Shown here: positions 8,388-19,647 of the stretch, one piece after another
How positions within the stretch are numbered: position 1 is the stretch's first letter
Layout of the letters: each line of letters opens with the position of its first letter
Origin: Ensifer sp. Root278
GTDB taxonomy: Bacteria; Pseudomonadota; Alphaproteobacteria; Rhizobiales; Rhizobiaceae
Assembly (NCBI RefSeq): GCF_001429285.1
Contig: NZ_LMJJ01000014.1
Span: 38,237 to 102,236, forward strand
Reading direction: 5' to 3'
Length of the DNA: 64,000 nt
Notes under the pieces: model-generated
The model's input: only the letters and a program-made list of their open reading frames with translations
The model's database searches: none
Told to the model about the DNA's origin: nothing
Program-made: the position numbers and the translations under genes

Positions 8388-9191
8388 ATGCTCGACAAGA
8401 TCCAGATCGAGGCGGCAGCGACCGCCCTCGACACCGCCGAGCGCGAGCGCGTCCAGACCGGACTACTCTCGCTCAAGCACCCCGAGATGACCATGGACGA
8501 TGCCTATGCGGTGCAGGCCGCGTGGATAAGGCAGAAGATTGCCGCGGGCCGGCGGGTGATCGGCTGGAAGATCGGCCTTACCTCCAAGGCGATGCAATAT
8601 GCGCTCAACATCGACATTCCCGATTCCGGCGTGCTGTTCGACGACATGCTGTTCGAGGACGGTGCGCGCATCCCCGGCACCCGCTTCATCCAGCCGCGCA
8701 TCGAGGCCGAGATCGCGTTCGTGATGAAGGCGCCGCTTACCGGTCCCAACGTCACGGTTTTCGACGTGCTGAATGCGACGGATTACGTGACGCCGGCGCT
8801 CGAAATCCTCGACACCCGCATCCTGCGCGTCGATCCGGAAACCAAGAAGGCACGCACCATCGTCGATACCATCTCCGATAACGCCGCCAATGCCGGCATC
8901 GTGCTCGGCGGCCGGCAGATGCGGCCCGACGCGGTCGACATGCGCTGGATGGGCGCAATCGTCTCACGCAACGCCGAGGTGGAGGAGACGGGGCTCGGCG
9001 CTGGCGTGCTCAACCATCCGGCCCGCGGCATCGCCTGGCTCGCCAATCGTCTCTCGCTTTACGGGGACCGGCTCGAGGCCGGCCAGATCGTGCTTGCCGG
9101 TTCCTTCATCCGCCCGGTCGAGGCCCGCCATGGCGATACCATCGTCGCCGATTTCGGACCATCCGGCACCGTCAGCTGCTTCTTCGAATAG
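8388..9191 (+). CDS. hpaH: 2-oxo-hept-3-ene-1,7-dioate hydratase
   Basis: A 267-residue member of the HpaH/MhpD hydratase family, which adds water to 2-oxohept-3-ene-1,7-dioate. Family hallmarks are [14 protein letters not shown], the metal-binding acidic segment [14 protein letters not shown], and the central [11 protein letters not shown]. It starts three bases after hpaG and is followed by hpaI after eight bases, so it is translated in the same operon. Length equals that of the E. coli enzyme. The assignment is firm. Confidence 0.95.
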   Translation: MLDKIQIEAAATALDTAERERVQTGLLSLKHPEMTMDDAYAVQAAWIRQKIAAGRRVIGWKIGLTSKAMQYALNIDIPDSGVLFDDMLFEDGARIPGTRFIQPRIEAEIAFVMKAPLTGPNVTVFDVLNATDYVTPALEILDTRILRVDPETKKARTIVDTISDNAANAGIVLGGRQMRPDAVDMRWMGAIVSRNAEVEETGLGAGVLNHPARGIAWLANRLSLYGDRLEAGQIVLAGSFIRPVEARHGDTIVADFGPSGTVSCFFE

Positions 9192-9199
9192 GAACGACC

Positions 9200-10012
9200 A
9201 TGCCCGCTCCCCGCAATCCGTTCAAACAGGCTCTCGCCGAGAAACGCACGCAGATCGGGCTGTGGCTGGCGCTCGCCAATCCCTATACCGCGGAGGTCTG
9301 TGGCGGCGCCGGCTTCGACTGGCTGCTGCTCGATGCCGAGCACGCCCCGAACGACGTGCCGCTTCTGGCGGCACAGCTTCAGGCACTCGCAGCCTCGCCA
9401 AGCCACACGATCGTCCGGCCGCCGATCGGCGAAACCTGGATGATCAAGCAGATCCTAGATATCGGCGCACAGACGCTGCTGATACCGATGGTCGAAAGCG
9501 CCGAACAGGCTCGCGCGCTGATGCGCGCCGTGCGCTATCCGCCCCACGGTGTGCGCGGTGTCGGCGCGGCCCTTGCGCGGGCGTCCGCCTTCAACCGCAT
9601 CCCGGATTACCTGCAGACGGCCAACGACGAGATCTGCCTGCTGCTGCAGATCGAAAGCCGCGCCGGCCTTGCCGCCCTTGACGAGATCGCCACGATCGAT
9701 GGCGTCGACGGCATCTTCATCGGCCCGGCCGACCTTGCTGCCGACATGGGTTTCCTCGGCAAGCCCGGCGCGCCGGAAGTACAAGAGGCAGTCGAAGCGG
9801 CGCTGCTGCGCATCCAGTCGCACGGTAAAGCGGCCGGCATTCTCACGTCCGATCAGACGCTCGCACGGCGTTACCTCGAGCTCGGCGCCACCTTCGTCGC
9901 CGTCGGCAACGACGTCAGCCTGCTGGTCGGCGCAACGTCTAAACTGGCCGCGGAGTTCAGGGGGGCCAAAGGTGATGCCGGAGCAGCGGGGCGATTGGGC
10001 GGTCCGTATTAA
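9200..10012 (+). CDS. hpaI: 4-hydroxy-2-oxoheptane-1,7-dioate aldolase
   Basis: A 270-residue class II pyruvate aldolase. The catalytic set maps to H48 (DAEHAPND), R73 (TIVRPP), E152 (LQIESRAG) and D178 ([11 protein letters not shown]), each three residues later than in E. coli HpaI. It splits 4-hydroxy-2-oxoheptanedioate into pyruvate and succinic semialdehyde, completing the pathway. It is the last gene of the operon; no hpaBC hydroxylase or uptake gene is in the window, so the supply of homoprotocatechuate must come from elsewhere. Confidence 0.95.
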   Translation: MPAPRNPFKQALAEKRTQIGLWLALANPYTAEVCGGAGFDWLLLDAEHAPNDVPLLAAQLQALAASPSHTIVRPPIGETWMIKQILDIGAQTLLIPMVESAEQARALMRAVRYPPHGVRGVGAALARASAFNRIPDYLQTANDEICLLLQIESRAGLAALDEIATIDGVDGIFIGPADLAADMGFLGKPGAPEVQEAVEAALLRIQSHGKAAGILTSDQTLARRYLELGATFVAVGNDVSLLVGATSKLAAEFRGAKGDAGAAGRLGGPY

Positions 10013-10086
10013 TCTTGCCGGCAGCGGCACCGAATGCGAGCAGGCGCCCGATATCCCGACACCACCGGAACGCTGAACATCGTCGA

Positions 10087-10115
10087 CTTAATCAGATTTA
10101 ATCGCTATGATTAAG
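10087..10115. promoter_or_regulatory. Operator-like TTAATC/GATTAA array before the toxin-antitoxin pair
   Basis: Three half sites are present: TTAATC at 10088-10093, TTAATC at 10098-10103 and GATTAA at 10109-10114. The last two form a perfect inverted repeat with a five-base centre, and the first two are ten bases (one helix turn) apart. They lie just before the antitoxin gene. Ribbon-helix-helix antitoxins bind such short repeats and repress their own operon, so autoregulation is a reasonable inference. Confidence 0.6.
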
Positions 10116-10135
10116 TTCGATCAATGGAGATGCAT

Positions 10136-10396
10136 ATGGAAACGAAAGTACTGACGGCGCATGTTCCATTGCCGCTTGCGGAAAAGGTCGACCAGCTCGC
10201 CGCCCGCCTGGAAAGACCGCGCGGCTGGATCATCAAGCAGGCGCTTGCGGCCTGGGTTGACCAGGAAGAAGAACGACGCCGTTTGACGCTCGAGGCGCTC
10301 GCCGACGTTGATGCCGGAGGCGTCATCGATCACCAGTCGGTCCAGGCCTGGGCCGATAGCCTCGACAGCGACACGCCGCCTTCCGTTCCGCAATGA
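10136..10396 (+). CDS. Ribbon-helix-helix (CopG/ParD-like) antitoxin
   Basis: An 86-residue protein when started at 10136, where GGAG lies seven bases upstream; an in-frame ATG at 10124 would add four residues. The N-terminus METKVLTAHVPLPLAEKVDQLAARLERPRGWIIKQ is a typical ribbon-helix-helix DNA-binding unit, here quoted in two pieces: strand TKVLTAHVPLP and helices LAEKVDQLAARLERPR and GWIIKQALAAWVDQEE. The acidic C-terminus should wrap the toxin. Its last four bases overlap the toxin start (ATGA), the usual antitoxin-first arrangement. Confidence 0.85.
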   Translation: METKVLTAHVPLPLAEKVDQLAARLERPRGWIIKQALAAWVDQEEERRRLTLEALADVDAGGVIDHQSVQAWADSLDSDTPPSVPQ

Positions 10397-10671
10397 TGGA
10401 GCTGAAATGGACGAAAAAGGCGCTGTCCGATCTGGCGCGCCTTTTTGAGTTTCTGGCACCAGTCAACAGAAAGGCTGCGGCGCGAACCGTCCAATCCTTG
10501 GTTGCCGCTCCGACCCATCTGGTCGAGCAGCCCCGACTCGGCGAGCGGCTGGACGAATTCGCACCCCGCGAAGTTCGCCGCCTGCTCGTTGGTCATTACG
10601 AGATGCGTTATGAGATTGACAAGACAACGATCTACATCCTCCGCATCTGGCACACACGCGAAGATCGTTGA
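10393..10671 (+). CDS. ParE/RelE-family toxin
   Basis: A 92-residue protein with the ParE/RelE outline: MELKWTKKALSDLARLFEFL at the start, the helix AARTVQSLV, the segment PRLGERLDEF, then the core strand VRRLLVGHYEMRYEID and the end IYILRIWHTREDR. The REVRRLLVG and RIWHTRE phrases fit ParE proteins, which poison DNA gyrase, better than the RelE mRNA nucleases. The molecular target is an inference. It is translationally coupled to the antitoxin by a four-base overlap. Confidence 0.87.
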   Translation: MMELKWTKKALSDLARLFEFLAPVNRKAAARTVQSLVAAPTHLVEQPRLGERLDEFAPREVRRLLVGHYEMRYEIDKTTIYILRIWHTREDR

Positions 10672-10791
10672 CGCATCGACATCAAGTGAGCGCGACGCGC
10701 TCCGTCGCTCAATTCATCATAGATTCCGATTTTGAGAATTCATGCGGCGGGAGTATAGCGATTCCACGCCCACCAGCATTGGATCCCGCCC

Positions 10792-12024
<1,233 letters not shown>

Positions 12025-12082
12025 GGCAACAACCTCTGCGAAGGGAGACAACGATCGGCATTTCGCGAACAGAGATCGGGCG

Positions 12083-13015
12083 ATGAGTGCGGCGCGAGGC
12101 TCGAAACGGCCGCCGGCCAAGCCGGCTTCGCTGGCGACCAATCCGCCGACCTTCGAGCACATCGTCACCGGCGTCAACGAGACGTTTTTATGGCGTCTCG
12201 ACAACTATCCCTGGGAACGGAACGTCTGGAACTTCCATCCGGAAATCGAGATCCATCTCATCCGGAAAGCCTCTGGCCTTGCCTTCGTCGGCGATCACAT
12301 CGGCCAGTTCGATCCGGGCTACCTGACGGTCATCGGCAGCAATCTGCCGCATGACTGGGTGACGGCGACCGAGCCCGACGAAATCATCGAAGGTCGCGAC
12401 ATCGTCATCCAGTTCCATCCGGACCGGATGCGCGAGATCACCGACGCCTTGCCGGAGTTTGCCGAGCTCGAGGCCTTTTTTGCCCGCGCCGAACGCGGAC
12501 TGGTATTTCACGGTGAAGCCCGCGCCGAGGGCGCGGATCTGATCGAACGCATGGGCAGCCTTCAGGGGTTCTCCCGCTTCTCGCTGTTCATCCAGCTCCT
12601 CGATCTTCTCGTCAACACCGAGGAATACGAGCTGCTCTCCTCGCCGGAATTCGCGCCAGAGCTCGACCAGCAATCGCTCGACGTGCTGCGCGGCGCTCTG
12701 GCCTTCATCTACGAGAACATCGCAACCGATATCCATCTGGCCGATCTCGCCAGGCGCGCCGGCATGAGCGAGACGGCCTTTTCCCGCTTCTTCAAGAAGA
12801 ACACCGGCAACACCTTTACCGACCACGTCAACAAGCTGCGGATCTGGCAGGCTTGCAAGCTCTTGGCCGAAACCGACATGCCGATCACCGACATCTGCTT
12901 CGAGGTCGGATACCTCAACATCTCCAACTTCAACCGCACCTTCCTGCGCCAGCACAAGATGACGCCGTCGGCCTATCGACGGCTGACGGGACAGCGCCGT
13001 CCGGCACGCTTTTAG
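12083..13015 (+). CDS. AraC-family transcriptional regulator of the following polyol operon
   Basis: A 310-residue protein. The N-terminal part is a cupin-like sensing domain (FHPEIEIHLIRKASGLAFVGDH in two overlapping strands, then FDPGYLTVIGSNLPHDWV). The last about 100 residues hold two helix-turn-helix units: IHLADLARRAGMSETAFSRF and ITDICFEVGYLNISNFNRTF. It lies 229 bases upstream of a sugar-alcohol ABC operon on the same strand and probably activates it in the presence of the substrate; that link is inferred from position. Confidence 0.88.
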   Translation: MSAARGSKRPPAKPASLATNPPTFEHIVTGVNETFLWRLDNYPWERNVWNFHPEIEIHLIRKASGLAFVGDHIGQFDPGYLTVIGSNLPHDWVTATEPDEIIEGRDIVIQFHPDRMREITDALPEFAELEAFFARAERGLVFHGEARAEGADLIERMGSLQGFSRFSLFIQLLDLLVNTEEYELLSSPEFAPELDQQSLDVLRGALAFIYENIATDIHLADLARRAGMSETAFSRFFKKNTGNTFTDHVNKLRIWQACKLLAETDMPITDICFEVGYLNISNFNRTFLRQHKMTPSAYRRLTGQRRPARF

Positions 13016-13244
13016 GGTCGGCTCCCGAACGCAGACGATGAATCCTTGCGTTTGCTGCACCGCAAATAGCTGATGATGGGTAGAATTACGCAAGAAAGTA
13101 CAGATTAGCCGCATCGAGCGCGCTAGCTCGGTGCGTCATTGCGCCTATCATCAAGACCAGCGAAACGGTTCGCTATCGGGAAGAGCGCGTTGGATCTGAG
13201 GAGTTTCCGGCGCGTATCGCAAAGACCTTGGGGAGGTCCTTCAC

Positions 13245-14522
13245 ATGACAAAACCAAAGACGCTCGTTTCGAGCATCGCCTTCGCATGCCTTCTTTCCAC
13301 CGGCCTGACGACACTGGCGGTCGCTGCCGAATGCTCCGACACGATCAAGGTGCTGGCCCAGCCGCGCGACGGCCTGACGCTGCTCGAAGACTACAAGTCC
13401 GAATTCGAGAAGCTCTCCGGCGGTGCATCCTTCGAGATCGACTATCTCAACGAAAACGACCGGCGCGCCAAGACCAAGGCCGACGCTTCGACCATCGGCA
13501 AGTACAACGTCTATTACATCGACGAGGCCAACGTCGCGCTCTTTGCGTCCGCCGGCTGGGTCGCGCCATTGATGGACTACTATCCTGCAGACTACGACTA
13601 TGCCGATTTCGATCCCGGCCGGCAGAAGGTCGCGACCTATGACGGCAAGGTCTGGTTTGCGCCGATCACCGGCGGCGGTGACCTCATGGTCTACCGCAAG
13701 GACCTGCTCGAAGCGGCCGGCATCGCGCCGCCGAAGACGCTCGACGAATACATCGCCGCGGTGAAGAAGCTCAATCAACCGGACCAGGGCATCTATGGCA
13801 CGGCACTGCGCGGCCAGCGCGGCTCGGGCGCCAATGTCTGGCGCTGGATGCCATTCTTCAAGGGGTTCGGCGGCAACTGGTTCGACGGCAAGACGCCGGT
13901 CTTCGACGGCGAACAGGCAGTCAAGGCGACCGAGACCTATCTCGAACTGTTCAAGTACTCGGCACCGGGCAGCCAGACCGGCGGCTGGGACGAGGCAGTC
14001 GGCGCCTTCACCTCCGGCCAGGTGGCGATGCTCATCGAATCCACCCCGCTCGTCGGCATGGCGATCGATCCGAAATCCTCGAAGGTGGCGGGCAAGGTCG
14101 GCTACCTGCCGCCTCCGGCACCGCTGACGGGCGGCGGCTACGGCCATGGTCTCGCGATCGGCGTGAAGGCCAACAAGGACGAGGCCTCCAAGACATGCGC
14201 CGGTCTGTTCATCGCGTGGGCGACCTCCAAGGAAAACGAGGCGCGGCGGCTCGAGGCCAATCAGTTCAGCGAGCTCAACCGTACCAGCATCATGACCAGC
14301 CCGAAATTCGCCGAGCTCTACGGCCCCGATCTCGGCCAGGCGCTGGCCGAGACCGGCAAGCTCACCGCCGTCAATTTCTGGCAGAGCCCGCAATGGCCTG
14401 ACCTCGGCGACCGTTGGGGCATCATCCTGGAAGAGCTGATCACCGGAACGCGCAGCGACATCAAGGAAGGCCTCGACGAGCTCGACGGCTTTGCCAAGGA
14501 CCTGGTTGCCCGCAGCCAGTAA
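13245..14522 (+). CDS. Periplasmic substrate-binding protein of a sugar/polyol ABC transporter
   Basis: A 425-residue family 1 extracellular solute-binding protein. It has a Sec signal peptide (hydrophobic core at 8-25, likely cut after AVAA near residue 28). The body carries family phrases such as WVAPLMDYYPADYDYADFDP, TGGGDLMVYRKDLLEAAGI and the later GGGYGHGLAIG. A strong GGGAGG ribosome site precedes the ATG. Two permease genes, a dehydrogenase and an ATPase follow on the same strand, so it should deliver a sugar alcohol to the importer. The exact substrate is not readable. Confidence 0.92.
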   Translation: MTKPKTLVSSIAFACLLSTGLTTLAVAAECSDTIKVLAQPRDGLTLLEDYKSEFEKLSGGASFEIDYLNENDRRAKTKADASTIGKYNVYYIDEANVALFASAGWVAPLMDYYPADYDYADFDPGRQKVATYDGKVWFAPITGGGDLMVYRKDLLEAAGIAPPKTLDEYIAAVKKLNQPDQGIYGTALRGQRGSGANVWRWMPFFKGFGGNWFDGKTPVFDGEQAVKATETYLELFKYSAPGSQTGGWDEAVGAFTSGQVAMLIESTPLVGMAIDPKSSKVAGKVGYLPPPAPLTGGGYGHGLAIGVKANKDEASKTCAGLFIAWATSKENEARRLEANQFSELNRTSIMTSPKFAELYGPDLGQALAETGKLTAVNFWQSPQWPDLGDRWGIILEELITGTRSDIKEGLDELDGFAKDLVARSQ

Positions 14523-14614
14523 GCCGTTTCCTCCCAAGGGCCATCGGCCGGCGAAGCCGCGCCGGTGGCTCGCACCATCGGGGGCGTTCCACGCCCAGCC
14601 GTAGGACGTCTCAC

Positions 14615-15475
14615 ATGAAGCAGAAAAACAGCCTGCCGGCGGTGTTCCTCACCCCGGCCATGGGGATCCTCGCCGTCCTGGCCCTCGTGCCCACGGCCTA
14701 TGCGATCTACATCTCCTTCCAGAACCGGGAGCTCAGCCGTCCGGACGGCAGCCTCATTGGCCTCGCCAACTACATCGACCTGTTCTCGGATCGCCGTTTC
14801 ATCAACGCCATCGGCGTCTCCCTGACCTGGGAAGCGGTGACCGTCGGCATGACGCTTCTGATCGCCGTCGGCCTCGGCATCCTTCTGTTCGAATGCGTCT
14901 CGCCGCGCACGCGCAATCTGCTGGCGCTGCTCTTCCTCGTGCCAGTGATCCTGCCGCGCGTTTCGGCCGCCTTCGTCTGGAAATTCGCCTTTCATCCGCT
15001 CTATGGCATCGCCACCTATCCCTACAAGGCGATCACAGGCCAGCCGCTCGACCTGCTCTCCAATCCAGCAACCGCACTTGCGACCGTCGCGCTGGTTGAC
15101 GTCTGGCAATGGGGCCTGTTCTTCGCCGTCATCGTGCTGAAGCTGCTGGAAACGCTGCCGCCGCAGCCCTTCGAGGCGGCACGGCTCGACCACGCCCGCA
15201 CCTGGGAGATCTATGCCTTTATCGCCTTGCCGATGCTGAAGGCGCCGCTGATCTCGCTCGCCTTCGTCAAGATGATCGAGTCGCTACGCGCCTTCGACTT
15301 GATCTACGTCATGACCCGCGGCGGCCCTGGCATCGCGACCGAAACGCTCGACATGTACGCCTTCTCGCAAGGCTTCATCGAGTCCGGCCGCATCTCCTAT
15401 GCCTCCAGCATGGCCGTGCTGATGATGATCGCCACCTCGATCGCCTTCACCTTCATCTGGAAGAGGGTTCAGTGA
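14615..15475 (+). CDS. ABC transporter permease (MalF-type)
   Basis: The start is the ATG at 14615; the open frame upstream of it is not coding-like. The 286-residue protein has about six membrane helices, beginning VFLTPAMGILAVLALVPTAY. The cytoplasmic EAA loop, which docks the ATPase, is visible as EAARLDHARTWEIYAFIALP. It shares one base with the next permease (TGATG), so the two are translationally coupled and form the heterodimeric channel of a carbohydrate importer. Confidence 0.92.
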   Translation: MKQKNSLPAVFLTPAMGILAVLALVPTAYAIYISFQNRELSRPDGSLIGLANYIDLFSDRRFINAIGVSLTWEAVTVGMTLLIAVGLGILLFECVSPRTRNLLALLFLVPVILPRVSAAFVWKFAFHPLYGIATYPYKAITGQPLDLLSNPATALATVALVDVWQWGLFFAVIVLKLLETLPPQPFEAARLDHARTWEIYAFIALPMLKAPLISLAFVKMIESLRAFDLIYVMTRGGPGIATETLDMYAFSQGFIESGRISYASSMAVLMMIATSIAFTFIWKRVQ

Positions 15476-16296
15476 TGACTGCCCACACTCTTGGCCGCCT
15501 CATTGGCCGATTGATCCTCGCCCTTGCCGCTTTCTCCGCCGTCTTTCCGATGTTCTGGACGGCGCTCAACGCCTTCAAGAACCGCGTCGACATCGTCACG
15601 CCGACACCGCTGTTCATCTTTGAGCCGACGCTCGACAACTTCGCCTACGTGCTTGGCCGTGAAAGTGTCTTTGCCGGCCTCGTCAACTCGCTCTTGATAT
15701 CAGGCGCTGCGGTTCTGATCGGTGCCATGCTCGGCCTGCCGGCGGCTTATGCGATCGCGCGCTATCCCAACCGCTGGTCCCGCGACATCCAGTTCTTCGT
15801 GCTGTCGCTGCGCTTCCTGCCGCCGGTGGCGATCGCCATTCCGCTGATGGTGATCTGGCTCGACTTCGGGCTTTACGACACGCGCCTGTCGATGATCGTC
15901 ACCTATTCGCTGCTGACGCTTGCGACCATCATCTGGCTCAGCGTTCCGGCCTTCGCCCGAGTGCCGAAGGAAGTCGAGGAAGCCGCCCGCGTCGACGGTT
16001 ATGGCCCCTATGCGATCTTCTTCCTCATCGCGCTGCCGATAGCGCTGCGCTCGCTCATCGGCGCCGTCGCCTTCGCCTTCGTGCTCGTCTGGAACGAGTT
16101 CCTGATCGCACTGATGCTGACGACGTCGGACGCCAAGACCCTGCCGATCGTCGCTTCGGAACTGACCCAGCTCGGCCGAGACGTGCCCTGGGGCATTCTC
16201 AACGCCTCCGTCGTGCTTCTGTCCATCCCGCCGCTGCTCTTCATCGGGGTCTTAAGCGGCATGCTCAACAGCGCCTTCAAGCGCAAGACCCAATGA
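15475..16296 (+). CDS. ABC transporter permease (MalG-type)
   Basis: A 273-residue membrane protein starting at the ATG that overlaps the preceding stop by one base. About six helices are seen, with the first spanning [19 protein letters not shown]. The EAA loop is [20 protein letters not shown], and the C-terminal helix ends [13 protein letters not shown] as is common in MalG-like subunits. It pairs with the preceding MalF-type permease. The dehydrogenase frame that follows begins right at its stop codon. Confidence 0.92.
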   Translation: MTAHTLGRLIGRLILALAAFSAVFPMFWTALNAFKNRVDIVTPTPLFIFEPTLDNFAYVLGRESVFAGLVNSLLISGAAVLIGAMLGLPAAYAIARYPNRWSRDIQFFVLSLRFLPPVAIAIPLMVIWLDFGLYDTRLSMIVTYSLLTLATIIWLSVPAFARVPKEVEEAARVDGYGPYAIFFLIALPIALRSLIGAVAFAFVLVWNEFLIALMLTTSDAKTLPIVASELTQLGRDVPWGILNASVVLLSIPPLLFIGVLSGMLNSAFKRKTQ

Positions 16297-16328
16297 AACC
16301 CGAGACTGGAAAAACAAGGAAATCCTTC

Positions 16329-17375
16329 ATGCAAGCGTTGGTCCTCGAGCAAAAAGGCAAGCTCGCGCTCAGGGAGATCGATCTCCCGCTGGAGCTCGGC
16401 CCGGATGACGTCAAGATCGCTATCCACACAGTCGGCGTCTGCGGCAGCGACGTGCACTATTACACCCACGGCGCGATCGGCCCCTATGTGGTGCGCGAAC
16501 CGATGGTGCTCGGGCACGAGGCGGCCGGCACCGTCGTCGCGGTCGGCAGCAATGTCGAAACGCTTGAAGTCGGCGACCGCGTCTGCATGGAGCCGGGTGT
16601 TCCCGATCTTTCGTCTCGTGCCTCAAAGCTCGGCATCTACAATGTCGACCCCAAGGTGCGTTTCTGGGCGACGCCGCCGGTGCACGGCGTGCTCGCCCCC
16701 TTCGTCGTCCATCCCGCAGCCTTCACCTACAAGCTGCCGGATAACGTCTCCTTTGCCGAAGGCGCGATGGTCGAACCTTTCGCCATCGGCATGCAGGCCG
16801 CCGCCCGCGCCCGGATCGCACCGGGCGATGTCGCTGCCGTCATCGGCTGCGGGCCGATCGGCATCATGGTGGCGTTGGCAGCCCTCGCCGGCGGCTGCAG
16901 CCGCGTCTTCATCTCCGATTTCAGCGCCGAGAAGCTGGCGATCGCCGCCCAATATCCGGGCATCATCCCGGTCAACATCGCTGATCGCGCCTTTGCCGAC
17001 GTCATCGCCACCGAGACCGGCGGCTGGGGCGCTGACATCGTGTTCGAAGCAAGCGGCAGTGCCAAAGCCTTTTCGGGGATCTTCGATCTCGTTCGACCGG
17101 GCGGCGCCATCGTGCTGGTCGGTCTGCCGGTCGAAGCCGTCCAGTTCGACGTGCCGGGCGCGATCTCGAAGGAGGTCCGCATCGAAACGGTGTTCCGCTA
17201 CGCCAATATCTTCGACCGCGCGTTGCAGCTGATCGCATCGGGCAAGGTCGACTTGAAGCCGCTGATCACAGACACGTTCCGGTTCGAAGACAGCATCAAA
17301 GCCTTCGAGCGAGCCGCATCAGCCCGGCCAACCGACATCAAGCTGCAGATCCTCATGGACAGCGGGAAGGATTGA
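16329..17375 (+). CDS. Zinc-type polyol dehydrogenase (xylitol/sorbitol dehydrogenase-like)
   Basis: The ATG at 16329, with AAGGA ten bases upstream, is preferred to an in-frame ATG at 16293; it gives 348 residues. Catalytic zinc ligands are C38 (GVCGSD), H63-E64 (LGHEAAG) and the E149 region (MVEP). The NAD-binding motif is [10 protein letters not shown]. The cysteines of the structural zinc lobe are replaced ([20 protein letters not shown]), as in sorbitol/xylitol dehydrogenases. In this transporter operon it probably oxidises the imported polyol to a ketose. Which polyol is unknown. Confidence 0.9.
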   Translation: MQALVLEQKGKLALREIDLPLELGPDDVKIAIHTVGVCGSDVHYYTHGAIGPYVVREPMVLGHEAAGTVVAVGSNVETLEVGDRVCMEPGVPDLSSRASKLGIYNVDPKVRFWATPPVHGVLAPFVVHPAAFTYKLPDNVSFAEGAMVEPFAIGMQAAARARIAPGDVAAVIGCGPIGIMVALAALAGGCSRVFISDFSAEKLAIAAQYPGIIPVNIADRAFADVIATETGGWGADIVFEASGSAKAFSGIFDLVRPGGAIVLVGLPVEAVQFDVPGAISKEVRIETVFRYANIFDRALQLIASGKVDLKPLITDTFRFEDSIKAFERAASARPTDIKLQILMDSGKD

Positions 17376-17378
17376 GCC

Positions 17379-18461
17379 ATGGCGAACATCGTCTGCTCCA
17401 GCGTTGACAAGCAATATGGCGCCGTCGACGTCATCACGGATTTCAACCTCGATGTGGCCGATCACGAGTTCATCGTGTTTCTCGGTCCTTCGGGCTGCGG
17501 CAAGTCCACACTTCTGCGCATGATCGCCGGTCTTGAGGATATTTCCGGCGGCACCGTGTCGATCGGCGGGCGGACGGTCAACGACCTGCCGCCACGCGAC
17601 CGCGGCGTCGCCATGGTTTTCCAGAACTACGCGCTCTACCCGCACATGACGATCTACGACAACATCGCCTTCGGACTGAAGCGAATGAAGGTGCCGAAGG
17701 CGGAGATCGACACGCGCATCCGTGCTGTGGCTGCGACGCTGGGGCTCGAGCCCTATCTCACCCGCAAGCCCACAGAGTTGTCCGGCGGACAACAACAACG
17801 CGTCGCCATCGCCCGCGCCATGATCAAGACGCCGCGGGTCTTCCTCTTCGACGAACCGCTTTCCAATCTCGACGCCAAGCTTCGCAACCACATGCGCGTC
17901 GAGATCGCACGGCTGCACCAGAAGCTGAAGACCACGACCATCTATGTGACGCACGACCAACTGGAGGCGATGACGCTCGCAGACCGCATCGTGCTGATGA
18001 AGGGCGGTGCGATCGAACAGGTCGGAACGCCGGCCGAAATCTACGAGCGCCCGCGCACGCTCTTCGTCGCCGGCTTCATCGGCACGCCCAACATGAACTT
18101 CATCGACGTCACCACCGAGAAGACCGAAGGCGGATGGCTGCTGCGCAGTGCCGGCGGTAACTTCTCGATCTCGGATGGAAAGTTCGCCCTGCGCCATGGC
18201 CAACCGCTGGTGCTCGGCATACGGCCGGCGGATCTGAAAATCGCCGAGGCCGGCGCCAATCGCATGTCAGGTATTGCCGATCTCGTCGAGTTTCACGGCA
18301 ATGACGCGTTGGTGACCTTCCTTTTTGCCGGCAAGGAAATCGGCGCGCTGGTCAAGGCCAGCGCCTGCCCGAAACCGGGCGACGCTGTCACCTTCGCGGT
18401 CGAGCCCGAAGGTCTCCACCTCTTCGATCGGGAAAGCGGCATCTCCCTGCTGAAATCCTGA
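17379..18461 (+). CDS. ABC transporter ATP-binding subunit (MalK/UgpC-type)
   Basis: A 360-residue ATPase. Walker A is GPSGCGKST at 36-44, the Q-loop is at [10 protein letters not shown], the signature LSGGQQQR begins at 134, and Walker B is [12 protein letters not shown]. The C-terminal about 120 residues form the regulatory OB-type domain ([12 protein letters not shown]) typical of carbohydrate importers. It begins three bases after the dehydrogenase and completes the polyol transporter. Its end is ten bases from the stop of the convergent next gene. Confidence 0.95.
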   Translation: MANIVCSSVDKQYGAVDVITDFNLDVADHEFIVFLGPSGCGKSTLLRMIAGLEDISGGTVSIGGRTVNDLPPRDRGVAMVFQNYALYPHMTIYDNIAFGLKRMKVPKAEIDTRIRAVAATLGLEPYLTRKPTELSGGQQQRVAIARAMIKTPRVFLFDEPLSNLDAKLRNHMRVEIARLHQKLKTTTIYVTHDQLEAMTLADRIVLMKGGAIEQVGTPAEIYERPRTLFVAGFIGTPNMNFIDVTTEKTEGGWLLRSAGGNFSISDGKFALRHGQPLVLGIRPADLKIAEAGANRMSGIADLVEFHGNDALVTFLFAGKEIGALVKASACPKPGDAVTFAVEPEGLHLFDRESGISLLKS

Positions 18462-18471
18462 GACGCCTTCG

Positions 18472-19620
18472 TCAGTTCGGATTTGCAAATGAGGCGGCCC
18501 GGAGCGGTCCGGCCGTCATCAGCGTAAAATCGAACGGCGCGCGGACGTCGGCATCAAGCACATATTGCCGGTGGACCCGAAGAAAATCGCCCTTGATCCT
18601 GCGATAGCGTTCCGGTGAAAGCATGTGCTTTAGCCGTATGAAGACGATCGGTGGCTGGGGCGCATCATGGTGCCCGGCCAGTGCCACGACCTGGCACCGG
18701 TAGAAGTTGATCGCATCGGTCAGGCATTGGACGTCGAACCAGAAGATGTCCTTCACACGGGCGATCGCGCCGACGCGCGCCCGCAAGACCTCGGCCGAGC
18801 GAAGCAATGCGCATTGCAGGATCGCGCCGCCGAGCGTGACAAAGACGACCCGCTTTCCCGCAAACAGGCTCGGCTCCCTTTCCACCAAAGTGCCGATCAC
18901 CTGAGTGGCGATGCTTGAGCCCATGCTGTGGGAGCTGATGACGTATTCGTCGGCCGGCTCGCTGAGTGCCGCCCGCACGGACGCCAGGTTATCCTCAACC
19001 CACTGCTGGAAATAGGGTTTTTCCAGGCTGGCGACCGCGACGGCCAGCTCCCAATCGGAAAAAAGGTGCAGCGTATGCCACCGGTCCGACCAGGGAAGAA
19101 AGAGCCGGAAGAAGGCCATATGGGCAACGATTGCGCTTAGGATCAGAAGGGATGTGTCAAGCGCAAGCCAGTAGGGCGCGGTGACGATCAGCACGCTCAG
19201 AGCGAGCGCGATTGCCACCAGCAGGAATGGGAAGAGGAAGAACAACCCGAAGCGCCATGCATGCCTGAAGTAGGAAAAAGCACCACCTTCCCAGACGACG
19301 CGCGCGGCACTCGAATATCCCGCAACCATTCTGCGCAGCGTCGACCGGCCGTTCAGGCTTTTGACGATTTCGTCGTGATCGAATACATAGACGCGGCTCG
19401 ACGTTTGCCAGTCGGCACCTTGACTGTCGACATCGAAGTAGCGGCTTTGCCCTTCGGTCTGTACCGGTCCCACCTCGACCTCGAAGTCCTGAAGCTTGGC
19501 GGTCTTCACCGCCGATCGCTTGTAGCGCGCCTGGTGCCTGACGGCATCCAAGGGCTCAAAGCCCGGAAAGTGCAGCACGATACGTTTCGTGACGCGCCCG
19601 GAGGGTTTGTCGTATGACAA
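18472..19620 (-). CDS. Membrane protein with lipase-like serine motif, function unknown
   Basis: I do not recognise a named gene. The frame is open from 19857, but its first about 79 residues look non-coding and cover two strong hairpins, so a TTG at 19620 (HLSYDK) is suggested as start, giving 382 residues; this is uncertain. The protein has two or three adjacent membrane segments in the middle (FLFPFLLVAIALALSVLIV and LLILSAIVAHMAFF). After them comes VISSHSMGSSIATQVIG, a nucleophile-elbow-like S-H-S-M-G. An alpha/beta hydrolase role is possible. It converges on the polyol ATPase gene. Confidence 0.7.
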   Translation of the reverse strand: MSYDKPSGRVTKRIVLHFPGFEPLDAVRHQARYKRSAVKTAKLQDFEVEVGPVQTEGQSRYFDVDSQGADWQTSSRVYVFDHDEIVKSLNGRSTLRRMVAGYSSAARVVWEGGAFSYFRHAWRFGLFFLFPFLLVAIALALSVLIVTAPYWLALDTSLLILSAIVAHMAFFRLFLPWSDRWHTLHLFSDWELAVAVASLEKPYFQQWVEDNLASVRAALSEPADEYVISSHSMGSSIATQVIGTLVEREPSLFAGKRVVFVTLGGAILQCALLRSAEVLRARVGAIARVKDIFWFDVQCLTDAINFYRCQVVALAGHHDAPQPPIVFIRLKHMLSPERYRRIKGDFLRVHRQYVLDADVRAPFDFTLMTAGPLRAASFANPN

Positions 19621-19647
19621 GTGGATGATCTCTCGAAAGGCGCAAAA

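Noticed and set aside
10688..10702. GAGCGC-GAC-GCGCTC hairpin after the toxin gene
   Set aside because: Small GC-rich stem with no T run; not enough to call a terminator.
17777..17793. A 17-bp palindrome resembling the version B partition site
   Set aside because: It has one extra central base, lies inside the ABC ATPase gene and is dictated by codons for the LSGGQQ signature, so it is a coincidence.
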